NCBI GenBank assembly: GCA_022592445.1 | Contig: JABYQR010000058.1 | Location: forward strand, 103,848 to 167,847 | DNA length: 64,000 bases | Direction: 5' to 3' | From: Cytidiella melzeri | Lineage: Eukaryota > Basidiomycota > Agaricomycetes > Polyporales > Irpicaceae | Shown: positions 33,297 to 43,994 of the stretch, one piece after another | How positions within the stretch are numbered: position 1 is the first letter of the stretch | How the letters are laid out: every line of letters begins with the position of its first letter | The notes under the pieces: model-generated | Databases searched by the model: none | The model's input: the letters and a program-made list of their open reading frames with translations, nothing else | What the model was told of the DNA's origin: nothing | Translations under genes and position numbers: made by a program

Positions 33297-34517
33297 TCAG
33301 AAGCTACGCGTGGTCTGTTGTCTTCTGAGCTCGCTATTTGGTTTGTTCCCATATTCAATGACGAATCCCAAAGGCCCAGGGGCGTTTTGTAGCGTCTCTT
33401 TAATTTTGACTGCCGTTGGGATGTCTTGACAGTGAATGAAGTAGAGTGGTGGCCGACCTGAATTCTCACCATTTTGTCGGTCTATACGGCATGACACCTC
33501 AGTATGTGTCCGGCAAGTGGGGACATACAACTTACAAGCAGTCACTTTCTCCACACCATCGGTGCATCCATACTGTGCAAATATCTCTCCTAGCTTCTCG
33601 CTCGTGCCGTCGAACCCCTTGATGCACAGAACATTCCAAACTGCTCCTGCGTGCGAGTAATTGAGCCGCAGTAATCTATCCTGTTTGTCTCGTATGGGAA
33701 GTTTTGCATGAGCTTCTACCAGGGCCTTAGCGCCATCAAGTGAGGGACTCTCGACGTGCGCAAAGCCGCGATTGCCTACAGATAGGGTAGTATCGAATCA
33801 AACCGCATGGGTCCAGGTGGCAAAATGCTCACTGTATCTGATTGTCTTGGGCTCAAAGAAAGGCCTGACGAGCTCACGTATGTCCTCCTCCGTGTCCTCG
33901 AACGAGACGTTCCCGATGTATATCGTACAGCTTGGGGAGTTCACTGTCTCCCCAGACCGGATGATCAGCTCCCTTCCGCGGATGGTGAAAGGCTGTGTTT
34001 TGTGAGCATGTAAAGCAAAATCTGCGGTGTCGGCATCCCTGAAGTGTAGCACGGCTCGCATGGAACCACCGTGTGTGTCTGCTATTTCTGTGAACCCGTT
34101 GGTTCTGTTGAATGTTTTGCATACGAAGAAAAAAAGGCCACGCACTGAGGGTGATATTAGTAATATCCCCGAACTGAGCCATCAAGCGTTGAAGTTCGCC
34201 AAATGTAGCTTCAAGAGGAAGGTTTTCTATGCTCAAGTTTTTGAATCGTTGGCGTATGGCTGGCTTCGAGAAAGCCTCTGGCCATGCACTTTTTGCTCGT
34301 ACATCATCCTAGAGCTCATGAGTATCTCCAAAGGTGATCATCGGTAAAGAATGTTACTTACCTGATCTGCTTGTGAATTGAAGCCTCGCCAGCCTGTCAA
34401 TGAGGACACCGCGACAGGCTTCAAGGTCAAACATGTCACCGTCGGCCGTGACGCAGAAGCAGCGAATAGTGCTGGGCGTTGAAGCAAAGAGCGAGTTGCA
34501 AAGCGCAGTGCAAGCAT
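33297..34517 (-). CDS. Mitochondrial RRM RNA-binding protein
   Basis: The start is set at the minus-strand ATG at 34517 because that frame opens MLALRFATRSLLQRPAL, rich in Arg, Ser and Leu with no acids for more than 40 residues, a typical mitochondrial presequence. The competing upstream frame lacks this and does not splice. Exon 2 gives LSIENLPLEATFGELQRLMA, the first RRM half with RNP2-like L.NLP. An intron (about 34140-34078) joins to MRAVLHFRDADTADFALHAH. The second RRM begins CTIYIGNVSFEDTEEDIREL and continues after an intron with NRGFAHVESPSLDGAKALVE (RNP1-like GFAHVE). A third degenerate unit (WNVLCIKGFDGTSEKLGEIF) ends in PPLYFIHCQDIPTAVKIKET and stops at 33297. The protein should bind RNA in the mitochondrial matrix. 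I do not know a named orthologue. All four introns keep the frame. Confidence 0.8.
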
Positions 34518-34795
34518 AGCGAGGGGCAGGGTGCAGCTTCAACGCAATGGATGTCGAGGAAGGCTTGTATGCTGTTGGCACGAATTACCACAGAATTTCA
34601 GCAGCTTAATGTTCCGATATTTGTGATAAAATAAATTATAGTATATAATATTTGCAATTGGGGCTAAGCGTTATAGGTATGTCCTGCTACAAGTTCCACA
34701 AACAATGCGTAAAGCGATATGAAGTGTATGATAATGTCCAAGTCTTGTTGCGTGAGAACAGAAAGTCCGGAGGGTATTTGTACAATGTCCAAGTA

Positions 34796-37700
34796 TCACA
34801 ATGATGTTGGTTCGTCCTTGTCGGGAGCAAATCTGAGTCTGGACAGTAGAATTGTATCCCAGTTATCTGAGTTTTTCTTTGACACAGAGACTTTGCTAGC
34901 TGATTGCGTTCCAGGTACTTCCTCGTGAAAGACAGGACCGCCGTGTTTTATCGTAGCCGGGTCTGGGGTGATCGAAAAATTGCCCCACGGCTGACCAGGT
35001 CTTGAGGATGCAAAGACGTTAAAGTTCACCTGTATGCGGGCATGTCAGACTCGGACATGATCTCATAGATATGGCGGAGCATACCAAACTATCTGGATGG
35101 TGGTGGCTCACAAACATGGCATAGTTTGCGGCATCGAGCGTGCAAATGACTTCACGTAGCATCAATACGACGCCTCCCCGCTGAGGAAGTATAAGCCACT
35201 CACCAAGGAGAATGTCCTCCCGCTGTATCGGATGATCATCACCATAGACACGTAGAACTTCGTCAACATTGGCCTGGAACCATCGCTTTGCGGGCAATAC
35301 GTCGTCAATGAAACGAAACAAAGTCGACTCTGTGAACAAATGTGCAGCTTTATGACCGTTACGAAGAGGTGCTGAATATCGTCGCCCAACGTTGCGTCTG
35401 AAGGAACATTCAGTCAAAAATCATTGGATGTGTGTTCAACATGATGCTTACAGGGAATTTGTCTCGCTTTTGCCTCGCGATAACCACCCTTGTATCAAGT
35501 CCATACCACGCTGCGCAACAGTCCGCTTCTCCAGCTTCTCCTCCTTCCTGGGTACCGTTCCAGCGCCATTTACGTAGCCATTGATGGAGGACATCCTTTG
35601 GATGCTTGCTTCAGAGCTATCCGATGGCTTAAAGGCGTTAAACAAGGTGACAAACGTTCCTGTAGGCTTTCGATGATAGCCGACGTCTCCTATGAAGACT
35701 GGGGAAGGCGTCCACAAAGGAAGAATCACTAAGAAATCATAGCATCAGACATAGTCTTGGATAGGTTCGTTTCACTCACAGGACGGGTGGTACTCATGCT
35801 GTAGCGTCAACCTGTACCGTCTCTCGTTCCTGATGTCAGCCACTCTGGGGTTCGTGGGAGGAGGCGTAACCGTTCTTGCAAAATCTCCGTAGTCGCCGGA
35901 GTGGTCGGTTGATGAGGGATAGGCAATTGAGGACGCACGGCTCGGATAATGCGATGCATGTAGAGGTTCATGTGAAGCGGTAGGCTCAGGGGCAGAGTGG
36001 GCATCTCCCATGACCTCTGTAAGAGGTGGTTGTGGTAAGTCTGGTTCTGATCGTGAGGCGTGTCGGTACATCGAGCTTGTGTCTCTTCCACCAGAAGAGG
36101 CGCTATCCCGCGTTGTCCTACGAGAGGCCAGAATGGATTCTGTATCCTGTGTGAGCGAAGGCAAATCGACCGCCGTGACATCAGCTGAATACGCCATTGT
36201 CAGTATGACAGTCGTTACACACGTTTCTCATGAGAGACTCACGAGGTAAGGTTGGCAGAGGAACAACAGTCAATGTTGGACTCAATGCATCCTTGTCCAA
36301 TCCGTCAATCCACTGTTGCCAGTCCTTCTCATGGGCGACTTCGCCTGCCTGAACTACTTCAATGCCATTCCAACCGAACTTTCGGCGGAGCAATACGAAC
36401 TCTTGATCTAGCTGTTTGAAAGTGGGACGAACATCGGGAGATCGATCCCAGCACTCTCGAAAGATCTTCAGCAGCGGGAGGCTCCAGTTCCGGAGTAAGG
36501 GTGGCTCCGGACGTTTGTCTTGCTCTACACGGCACAAGTCAGCGAAGAAGTCCGGAGGTTGAGGTCGCTATCACGCACCAAGAACAAAGTGTCGCACTGT
36601 GTCATCGCTGGCTAAAAACCACGGGACGCCTCCCTTGGTGAGCAGCTCGACGCAAGATATAGCGAATGCATAAACATCCACTTGAGGGGTCAAGTTGCTC
36701 GCTCCGGACATCAACTCGGGCGACTGCCAGCGGAGAGTGCCATCTGAAAAATCGCATATTAGCTCACCATTTCTCCAAAACGACTAGGCACTTACGAGGT
36801 AACGGATGGCCGCTGATCCGGTAGGCTTCAGATTTCATTTCGCTCTGGCCAAAGTCTGATATAATACAATGACCAAAGTCATCAACCAGTATATTCGCGC
36901 ACTAAGTGAGGCATTTGTTAGTTTGGTATGATTCTTGCATGTGTCCTGGAGGTGCATACCTTCAAATCGCCATGGTAGACACCTTTGTCATGTAGATACA
37001 CCATTCCTCGTACGATCTCGTGGATCATTCTCAGTACGCCCTGCCCAACATCATCCAGCATGCCATCCCAGACGCCTTGATCCAGGCCCTTCACCCACTT
37101 TACCAAACTCCCACGCTCGTAGTACCGACTCACAAAGAACCACGGGCTTCGAGCCTCCTCAGGTACATCCCAGCCGCTACTCGTGCTGATGGCTCCGGAA
37201 CTGTGAACGCTGCTCTCCAACCCTCCGTTCCCATAGATGCTTTTCCCCGAAGTGTGCTGCAGATGACCGCTTGCGTCGTACGCACTGGCTCCAATTAATT
37301 CGAGGATATTCGGGTGTCGGAGTTCATCCCAAACGATCACTTCCCGTATGAACAGCTCTCTTGGAGTCCACGGGGCTAGTACTTTCACCGCAACTGTTCG
37401 TTTCCTGTAAGATCCTCGCCAAACCTCGCTGAAGTTTCCTTGCCCAATTTTCGCATGACGGATAACCTCGTATCTGGTGATGGTCCAAGAAGGAAGCGAC
37501 AGAGCGGCAGGAGCGGTGCCTGAACTGGTTGAGAGTCGCAACAGTGATTCGATACTAGACTCTATGAATTCCCTGTCGAGTGTATCCCGTGAGTTTCCAG
37601 AAGAGCTAGACTCGCTGGACTTAGTCCCATGGGAGCCTGTCGTCGATTTCCTGAACCGCTCAGGGTCTTCCACGTGCTGATCAGCGGACGGTACTGGCGC

Positions 37701-40434
37701 AGCCTGCTGCTCGTTCTTCGTCCCAAGCACTGGGTCCCCAACTATACCATCCACAATTCCCTGAAGACTGCCCACACTAACATCCTCCACCGGGCTCGTC
37801 ACTAAGTGCTCGTCAATGAGAGCAGGGCCCTGTTCCTTTTCCGTCATCTGCTTCTCCTTCTCGACTCGCTCTTTGTCTCCCCACTCCTTCATGATCTCGC
37901 TCTCTAACGCACGTTGCAGAGCCTTGATGGCCTCTGGCATTTCCTCCTTCCTGACCTGTAGAACCCTGAGCATCTCGAAGTCGTCGTTCGTCGCTACCGC
38001 TTTCCGCAAGAGTTGCCTCAGGCCAGCTGTGTCTTGCGCCAGATCGTGAGAGTTCTGTACCTCGGAGAGGTGTGTGATCGTGCCCATGACCTCCTGACTG
38101 CTCATGTTGGATAGATCTGCGGGGATGACCGGGATCGCCGGGTAATGGACGGGCACAGGAAAGGATATTTCTGTCGGGGGTTGATAGCTCTCCGACTCCA
38201 GGTCTGGTAAGTTAGGAATACCGAGGGAGTCGAGATGTACAGGTTGTCCGTGAACCGACATGTTCTCCAACCCAAGACCAGCGCCAGGATGAGGCACCGT
38301 CTCGCGTTGAGGTGACAGCAGGCCAGGATGAAAGCCAGGCATAGTTAGGGGTGGCGTTTGAGTATCATGATGAGGTGACAGTGCTGGAGGGTTGAGGATG
38401 CGATCGAATATGGCAGCCGTTTCAGCCTGTCTTTGCTGCTCCGCTTGGAGAACATGCTTGAGGATACGCACTTGAATAGCAACCTAAAGAGAGGGAGACA
38501 GTGAGTCAGGCGCTGTCCTACAAAGGCGACAGATCCCAGGTACGCACCCCAAACACGCTTAGAGCGTCATTCAGTGCGGCGTCACAAGCCGTCAGCTCCA
38601 GCTGAATTTCCTCGCGTTTCAGATACCGCTTGAGGAACGGACGACTGTTCTGCTTCTGGAGTAGTGTGAGTACTTTGTTGAAGGCCCTATTTGAGGAAAA
38701 TTCGAAGTAAGCGGCTTGCACTTCGTTAATTGTTCAGGTAATAACGATCACTCACCCGACAAGTCGTTCCATTGGCATCGCGAGCTCTTCTCCCCACAGT
38801 CGCCTTGAATCTGGCTGAGGAGACATTTGTTGCCTATCATTCTCATTACGTGGAGAATCCCTCGGAGAAGTAGCTGATCCAATCTTCGGTGAGGTGTGTA
38901 CACCCCTGCCTGACCCGATCCCACCGGTAAGAGGCGACGGACCTGAAGGAGGAGTGGGCAAATGGCCAGCCCTAGGAGAACCAATGAGAGTCGGGCTAGG
39001 CTTCGGACTCCCAACTCCATCTGCTTGTTCGATCTCCTCACGAATGGAGATCAAAATCGTAGCGCAACGCTCGGTCAAGCGCAAGCAAACTTTTTTGTTC
39101 AGCTGTGGAAGTGTGTTACCAGATGAAATCGAGTTCAGCAGTGACCCATAGACTTACGTCAACGTCTTGCGCTGCGTCCCAAATGCTCAACAGGACCTTG
39201 GCGGCTGCGGCCAGTCCTGGAACGGGTGCAAACTCAAGAACGTCCGCGCCGACTGCCAACAGCTCGTGCGCACCTTCACCGATGTATGATGTCGCACGAA
39301 GAACTTTCTACTAGACTGTGTGAGCGTTGCAGGTGAATTGTACAAGTGACATACCTCTTTAGTGGTGCGCAAGGTTTCATCTGCTGGAATCTGCTCGTGA
39401 TGCTGTTTCTGAGTGTCCTTATGCTCGCGATCTAAAGCGCTCCCACTTGACCATGGTCTGCGGGACTCAGAGTTCCACCACCTGCCACGAGCGGTGAGTT
39501 CTTCTTCGTCCTCTACTTTAACGCTCGACTCGGGGGTAGAAAGCTCGTCGAAACCGTAGCCAGAGTCAACAGTGCGCGAATTCTGAAGGTGTGGCACACT
39601 GTAAGCAAATACATCGTCACCAATTTCTTCCTCGGGATGCAACGTCGGTACGGACGTGACACTGCCAGGAGACATCATTCGGTCTCTGTGGGTGAGCACT
39701 TCCGCAATGTTTACCGTCTGAGTGGAACGCGTCGACGAGTCTGAGCCTGCTCGAGGACGTCCACGTCGCACAAGACTCCCAGGTAAGCGTGAGAGCCATT
39801 CACGACGGCCTGACGGGCTCGAACCGCGACTCTTCGAGCTGCTACGCGAGAATGAGAATGCGCGTCCTCTTGCCGGTCGTGGCTCAGTCCGTGATGCCGA
39901 TGCTTGTTTCGCAGACGGTAAAGGCAACGGAGAAGATACAACTCGTGTCATTTCCGCTGCTCTGATTACGCCAATGGGCGGGGTGGGAATCTTTCCTAGG
40001 TCTGCCGGTGTGGCTGTACCGGAAGAATGCGCGGGCATGATAGATGGCTCTGGGAATGATATATGGGCAGGATGCGTCCTCTGCTGCGGCAAATGACTCT
40101 GGGAGCTTGAGGATGATTTAGGTGGCTGCAGGATAGGCGGTGATCGCTGAGTCAAGATCGAGTGATCTTGAGGATGCCCGAAATCAACCGCAGATTGGAT
40201 GGTGTTGATCGTTTGGTCGAGTGTGCGAAGTGCCGTGTCATGGAGATGAGGCACTGAGGGGAGAGTTGACGAGGACATTCGTGGTGTCCGCGACGGGGAG
40301 CGGGAAGAGTGTGAAGGAGCCATTTGATCCTTGGACGCATCAGAGCTTGTATTTGTACCAGACAACGTGCTTGCATTCGGGTGCGACGAAGGCCGTTCAC
40401 CACGAGCGGTATGAGAAGACAAGGGTAGCGACAT
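34796..40434 (-). CDS. TKL-like protein kinase with MLKL-like N-terminal helices and an extra C-terminal domain
   Basis: Minus-strand ATG at 40434. Residues about 1-360 are disordered and Ser/Pro-rich. Residues about 360-575 are helical: ELLAVGADVLEFAPVPGLAA, LLSIWDAAQDVD, VCLRLTERCATILISIREEI, NKVLTLLQKQ and LTACDAALNDALSVFG. This resembles the four-helix N-terminal region of MLKL as annotated in fungal proteins. The kinase domain (37.5-36.3 kb) has the Gly loop IGQGNFSEVWRG, VAVKVL with the catalytic Lys, HGDLKCANIL (HGD in place of HRD), SDFGQSE, and WQSPELMSG. After a Ser-rich linker the frame splices (about 35790) into HEYHPSLILPLW, VGYHRKPTGTFVTLFNAF, RWFQANVDEVLRVYG, MFVSHHHPDSL, and ASSRPGQPWGNF, ending at 34796. 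This last block is a separate agaricomycete family of unknown role. Predicted length is about 1,690 residues. A two-gene alternative would split near 35.8 kb. Confidence 0.8.
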
Positions 40435-42414
40435 TCCTTCCTAGCAGCAGACGTTGAACTTGCGATATATGGATGCAGCAGGCGATTCACTCTGTCCCGC
40501 CGGGGCCCCGCGCGTCCGAAAAGTTTAGTGTGTGCTACTTGAGAGAGATACTGCACGCAGCTTCTGAAATGTAAACGATCCCCGCCATCAGTCGTGGAGT
40601 TACCGGAGTAGAATCTGGACGTGTCACTTACTCGAGTATTGGGTACGAGGAATAGTGGGAAGACAGGATCATGCACACGCAGGTGTCTATATGTAGCGTT
40701 GAAAGAATGCTCGCGGTGGCAGATGCGCGGTCAAGGATGCCTTGATCAGCGGAGGTCTACTACTTAGGGCTCTGCCTTCACATTGAACAGCCACGGTGCA
40801 GTGCACACTAAGAACTTGACTGATATACGGTGACCAGACGCGCTCACCTGCCTACCAGCTCCCAGCTACAATAAAACTCGAAGCTGAAGTCCTCGACAGT
40901 TACTGGCAAGACAAAAGAAAGAGAGCGTCGCGTCCACATAAGGTCCACAGCGGTGCTCAGTGCTAGTGGTGCACCGCAAGTCGTACACGCTTCTGTCCAC
41001 GTGCGCGACTATTGGTAGTCCAAAATAGGAAGGTGATGTGGTTCTTAGTCGGGCTTCGGTGGGTTCGGCGTTGAAGCGGAAACAAAGTTGAGTGCAAGGC
41101 GCGCTTTGCTCGTTATCGTACTCATGCTGTTGTGAACTTTTTGAGCTTCCCTGAGCTGTGATGCTGCATGACGACCTTCTGTCACCAGGAAAGGACAAAC
41201 ATGCTACTCAACACGCGGACGCGGGCCCTCGATTACTGACTATTGCTTTCGATGCAAATAACACGCAGCCGATACTTTGCGCTTGAGAACTTGTCGGAAC
41301 AACATCTAGCAGCTTTCCAAATTGTAGACAATCAGTGAATTTCGCTGTGAAGTAGTAAGAGCACGATTGACATCGAAACATGCTACGGGCCCGTTCTGAC
41401 CACTATGCGAAGCTACAATTTCCCCGATATCAGGCTTCTTGTATGGACAAGTACTATGAGCCACTGCTCATGATCCGTAGCCACTCAAAAGTGACTGGCA
41501 GCTGAGAAACCGTGGCATCTTACCGCGAGACTGACCATTGACGCCCGGTGTATCAGACCGATATGATAACGAGCCTACTAGCTCCAACCTGTCGGAGGGT
41601 GTAGAAGATTGACAGCCATTAGATACTGTCATTCGACGTGTCGCCATTCGCCACTCAAGGCCAAAGCCGCTTGGACGCACCGGTCTGGCAAGGATTCAAG
41701 CGTGGCAATTTCCCGGGTTACGGCATTCACTATCCAGCCCGGAGAATGGGCAATGCAGCTGGTAGACAGGTATTCCGGCGGGGAAGATAGAGTTGCTTGC
41801 GTGTGCTAAGGCGATCAGCTCGATCAAGCCGTGGCAAAGAGGCCAGATAGACGCAATGCAATGGCTCGGGTGTGCGACCATGATGAGGGCTACGGCCTCG
41901 AGAGAGTTTCATTTGCGGAGCCGACGCCGGTAGACTGACACTTACTGGACATGGAGATAACCGCACCAGTGCGTTGAATAGAGACCTAAGAATGACAGCA
42001 GTAGTTCTTGTCAATACACGAATTTATACCGACGCAGAAGAAACCACGGATAACCAAGGATCCACCTACGCCAGCAGATCCAGCGACCCTGCACACTGAA
42101 TATCGGTGATGTCCAATAGATTGAAAATGCGCCAGAGACACGTAAAGCCTGCAGGACATTCTGTACTTGCACTTCGTTAGTGAATGCAGAACGACAGGAA
42201 GGACTCACCGCACACACTTCCATGATTCATGTGGAATGACTGCCTGGACCCATTGCTTAGTGAGCCTCGGTTGTCGCCGCATGAAGATCCAAGATTTGAA
42301 CTTGGAAACGGTCCGAGTACCACGCCGAGAACACTGCTTGGTCACTTCGCAATACTTGCACGCGGTGCGTAAGATCAGCAGGTGTAATATCTATCCAATG
42401 AGTGTCGGCCACAC
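40435..42414. other. Spacer with unresolved coding-like fragments
   Basis: The first 500 bases should be the kinase promoter. Between about 41.4 and 42.3 kb the minus strand shows splice-like borders and coding-like words (for example TECPAGFTCLWRIFNLLDIT near 42.1 kb, preceded by an intron-like gtgagt...ag), but stops interrupt every model I tried. It may be a decayed gene. Confidence 0.3.
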
Positions 42415-42561
42415 ATGAGCCACAGAAGTGGTTATACAAACCGCACGCTGCCGAGCGTCGTGAACTTGAGTCCTGGTTGGACAGCGGCTGCACTGTACGG
42501 TAATTGGAATTCGCTCACATTCACAATTGATAACCCAATCAGCTTCGATGTTCGAGTGTAA
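42415..42561 (+). pseudogene. Possible 3' exon of a secreted or LEA-like protein
   Basis: A short frame of 48 codons runs from ATG 42415 to TAA 42559-42561. Its end, GWTAAALYGNWNSLTFTIDN then PISFDVRV, has the alternating pattern of the beta-sandwich tails seen in fungal secreted or membrane-linked DUF3712-like proteins. No upstream exon was found that completes it. This is a pattern-based guess. Confidence 0.25.
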
Positions 42562-43067
42562 ACAAGAAGGCTGTGGGGCCCTGAAACTCAGTTGAGTAAC
42601 AATTCGGCCGCTTTGTCTGTGCGGTGCAGTGTGTCAGTATGTTAGTGGACTGATCAGCAATCACGAATTAGCACCTCTTTTGGGGAGGCTTCGAACCGGT
42701 GCTTTTGAGGCAACTTATACTTGCATTTCCACACTGCTAAAGGGCGAACCTGGCAAGGATTCCGTGTCTTTAGCAGTGATCATAGATGTTAGAGATGACC
42801 ATACTGTCAGTACTAGTAAATACTAGCGCTCAGTCCCTGTCACAACCGTACCGGCCTGCGCCGATTCGTTGTCACATATGCTGTCACAGAGTACTCTCCC
42901 TCTTACGGTCACCTTCGACGGTAATATCACTGTCTCAGGCCTCAAATTTCGACTCAGTGCTGCCATACGCTGTGGTGCTGGAATCATCGTATTATTATTC
43001 AAAGTGGCTATCATGTTGAGGCCATTGATGGTCAAACTGCGGTGCGTGTTTGTCAACGTTCGTGAGT
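42562..43067. other. Spacer, weak ORFs on both strands
   Basis: Both strands are open for 70-95 codons here (plus: STLPLTVTFDGNITVSGLKF near 42.9 kb; minus: LTINGLNMIATLNNNTMIPA). Neither joins convincingly to the secreted-protein gene next to it. Either could be a remnant or an extra exon of that gene. Confidence 0.25.
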
Positions 43068-43731
43068 CTACTCGTACTGACAGCAAGAGGGTATCAGAGT
43101 CCTCTTCTTGCACTCATCAGATATGTTAATACTACGTACATCTGCTTCCCAACGGAAGTCGAGATCTGTGACAGCGCCCCCGACATCGCCTGTGGTTATG
43201 TTGTAATCGAACAAAGTTGCCTCTGCTCCTCCGTTGAGATGTCTGATCACTTCGTCAAACAGTAGATGCTCACGATAATAGTTCCCTTTGATCATTGGCT
43301 CGTCAAGCAGCTTGAAGCTTGCGTTGTAGGTACCTGCCTGTCCTCCCAGATTCAGCAGGATTGGTCCCACTAAGCTCGGCGAGTTCCAGATCTTGTCCAC
43401 CGTACTACCATTCAGCACCGCCAAAGCAAATATGACCTCCGGGAAGCAAGGGGCTGGTGTCCAGGTCACAAATAACTACAGAAGAACTTAGGCGTAAACC
43501 GCTACGCAGTGCCATGATTGCACTCACTGTGTAACCAGGTTCGCCCCGATGACTGAAACTGACGTCGGTGCCGTTAACTGCTATCATGGATAGTGTAGCA
43601 GTCGGAGGGTCGCTGATAATCCCAAATTGACATCCTATTCCTGTGCAGTTACATCCCGCAGGCAAATCCCGCAGTCGGAGAGCAGAAGCGAAGCCACAGG
43701 CTGCCAGAACCAGGAGGGGGATTGATAGCAT
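43068..43731 (-). CDS. Small secreted glycoprotein-like orphan
   Basis: The minus-strand frame starts MLSIPLLVLAACGFASALRL (ATG 43731; an in-frame upstream ATG at 43749 adds MLRTST), a clear signal peptide with an AxA-type cleavage region. Four nearby cysteines follow (AGCNCTGIGCQF; PCF further on) with N-glycosylation sequons NCT, NGT, NGS, NAS, NIT and NIS. A consensus intron (about 43528-43475) joins GEPGYT to LFVTWTPAPCFPEVIFALAV. The rest (LNLGGQAGTYNASFKLLDEP, then YNITTGDVGGAVTDLDFRW) looks like beta-rich extracellular sequence. The frame ends at 43068, about 205 residues. I do not recognise a named family. It is probably exported and could act in the wall or outside the cell. Confidence 0.65.
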
Positions 43732-43766
43732 TGTTGAGGTGCGTAGCATAGACTCGCGAACCTGCT

Positions 43767-43994
43767 CTACATATTGCTGTTATGGTCGTCACTGAAGCGG
43801 CGTATCATCACCGCTCGACTGCGTTTTGATACAGAATGCAGGTCATCTTCGTGCGCCATCATTGCAGTCTCATCACCTCCGTAGCAAACGCTCATGATCT
43901 TATAGCTTTGGCGCTGCGGTGACGGGTCATGGCTGTCATTGAGGTCAGACGGCGCAGGTGTGGTTTCGAATTGCAGCTCCCTAACCAACGACAT
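43767..43994 (-). CDS. Small hydrophilic ORF upstream of the secreted protein gene
   Basis: A 75-codon frame with a true ATG at 43994 (MSLVRELQFETTPAPSDLND) ends 18 bases before the upstream ATG of the secreted-protein gene on the same strand. The product is polar with no motif. It could be a small protein, an upstream ORF in the leader of the next gene, or chance. Confidence 0.25.
   Translation of the reverse strand: MSLVRELQFETTPAPSDLNDSHDPSPQRQSYKIMSVCYGGDETAMMAHEDDLHSVSKRSRAVMIRRFSDDHNSNM

Noticed and set aside
35807..36181. Alternative minus-strand frame in the kinase linker
   Set aside because: It overlaps the frame that splices in phase on both sides to the kinase and C-terminal blocks.
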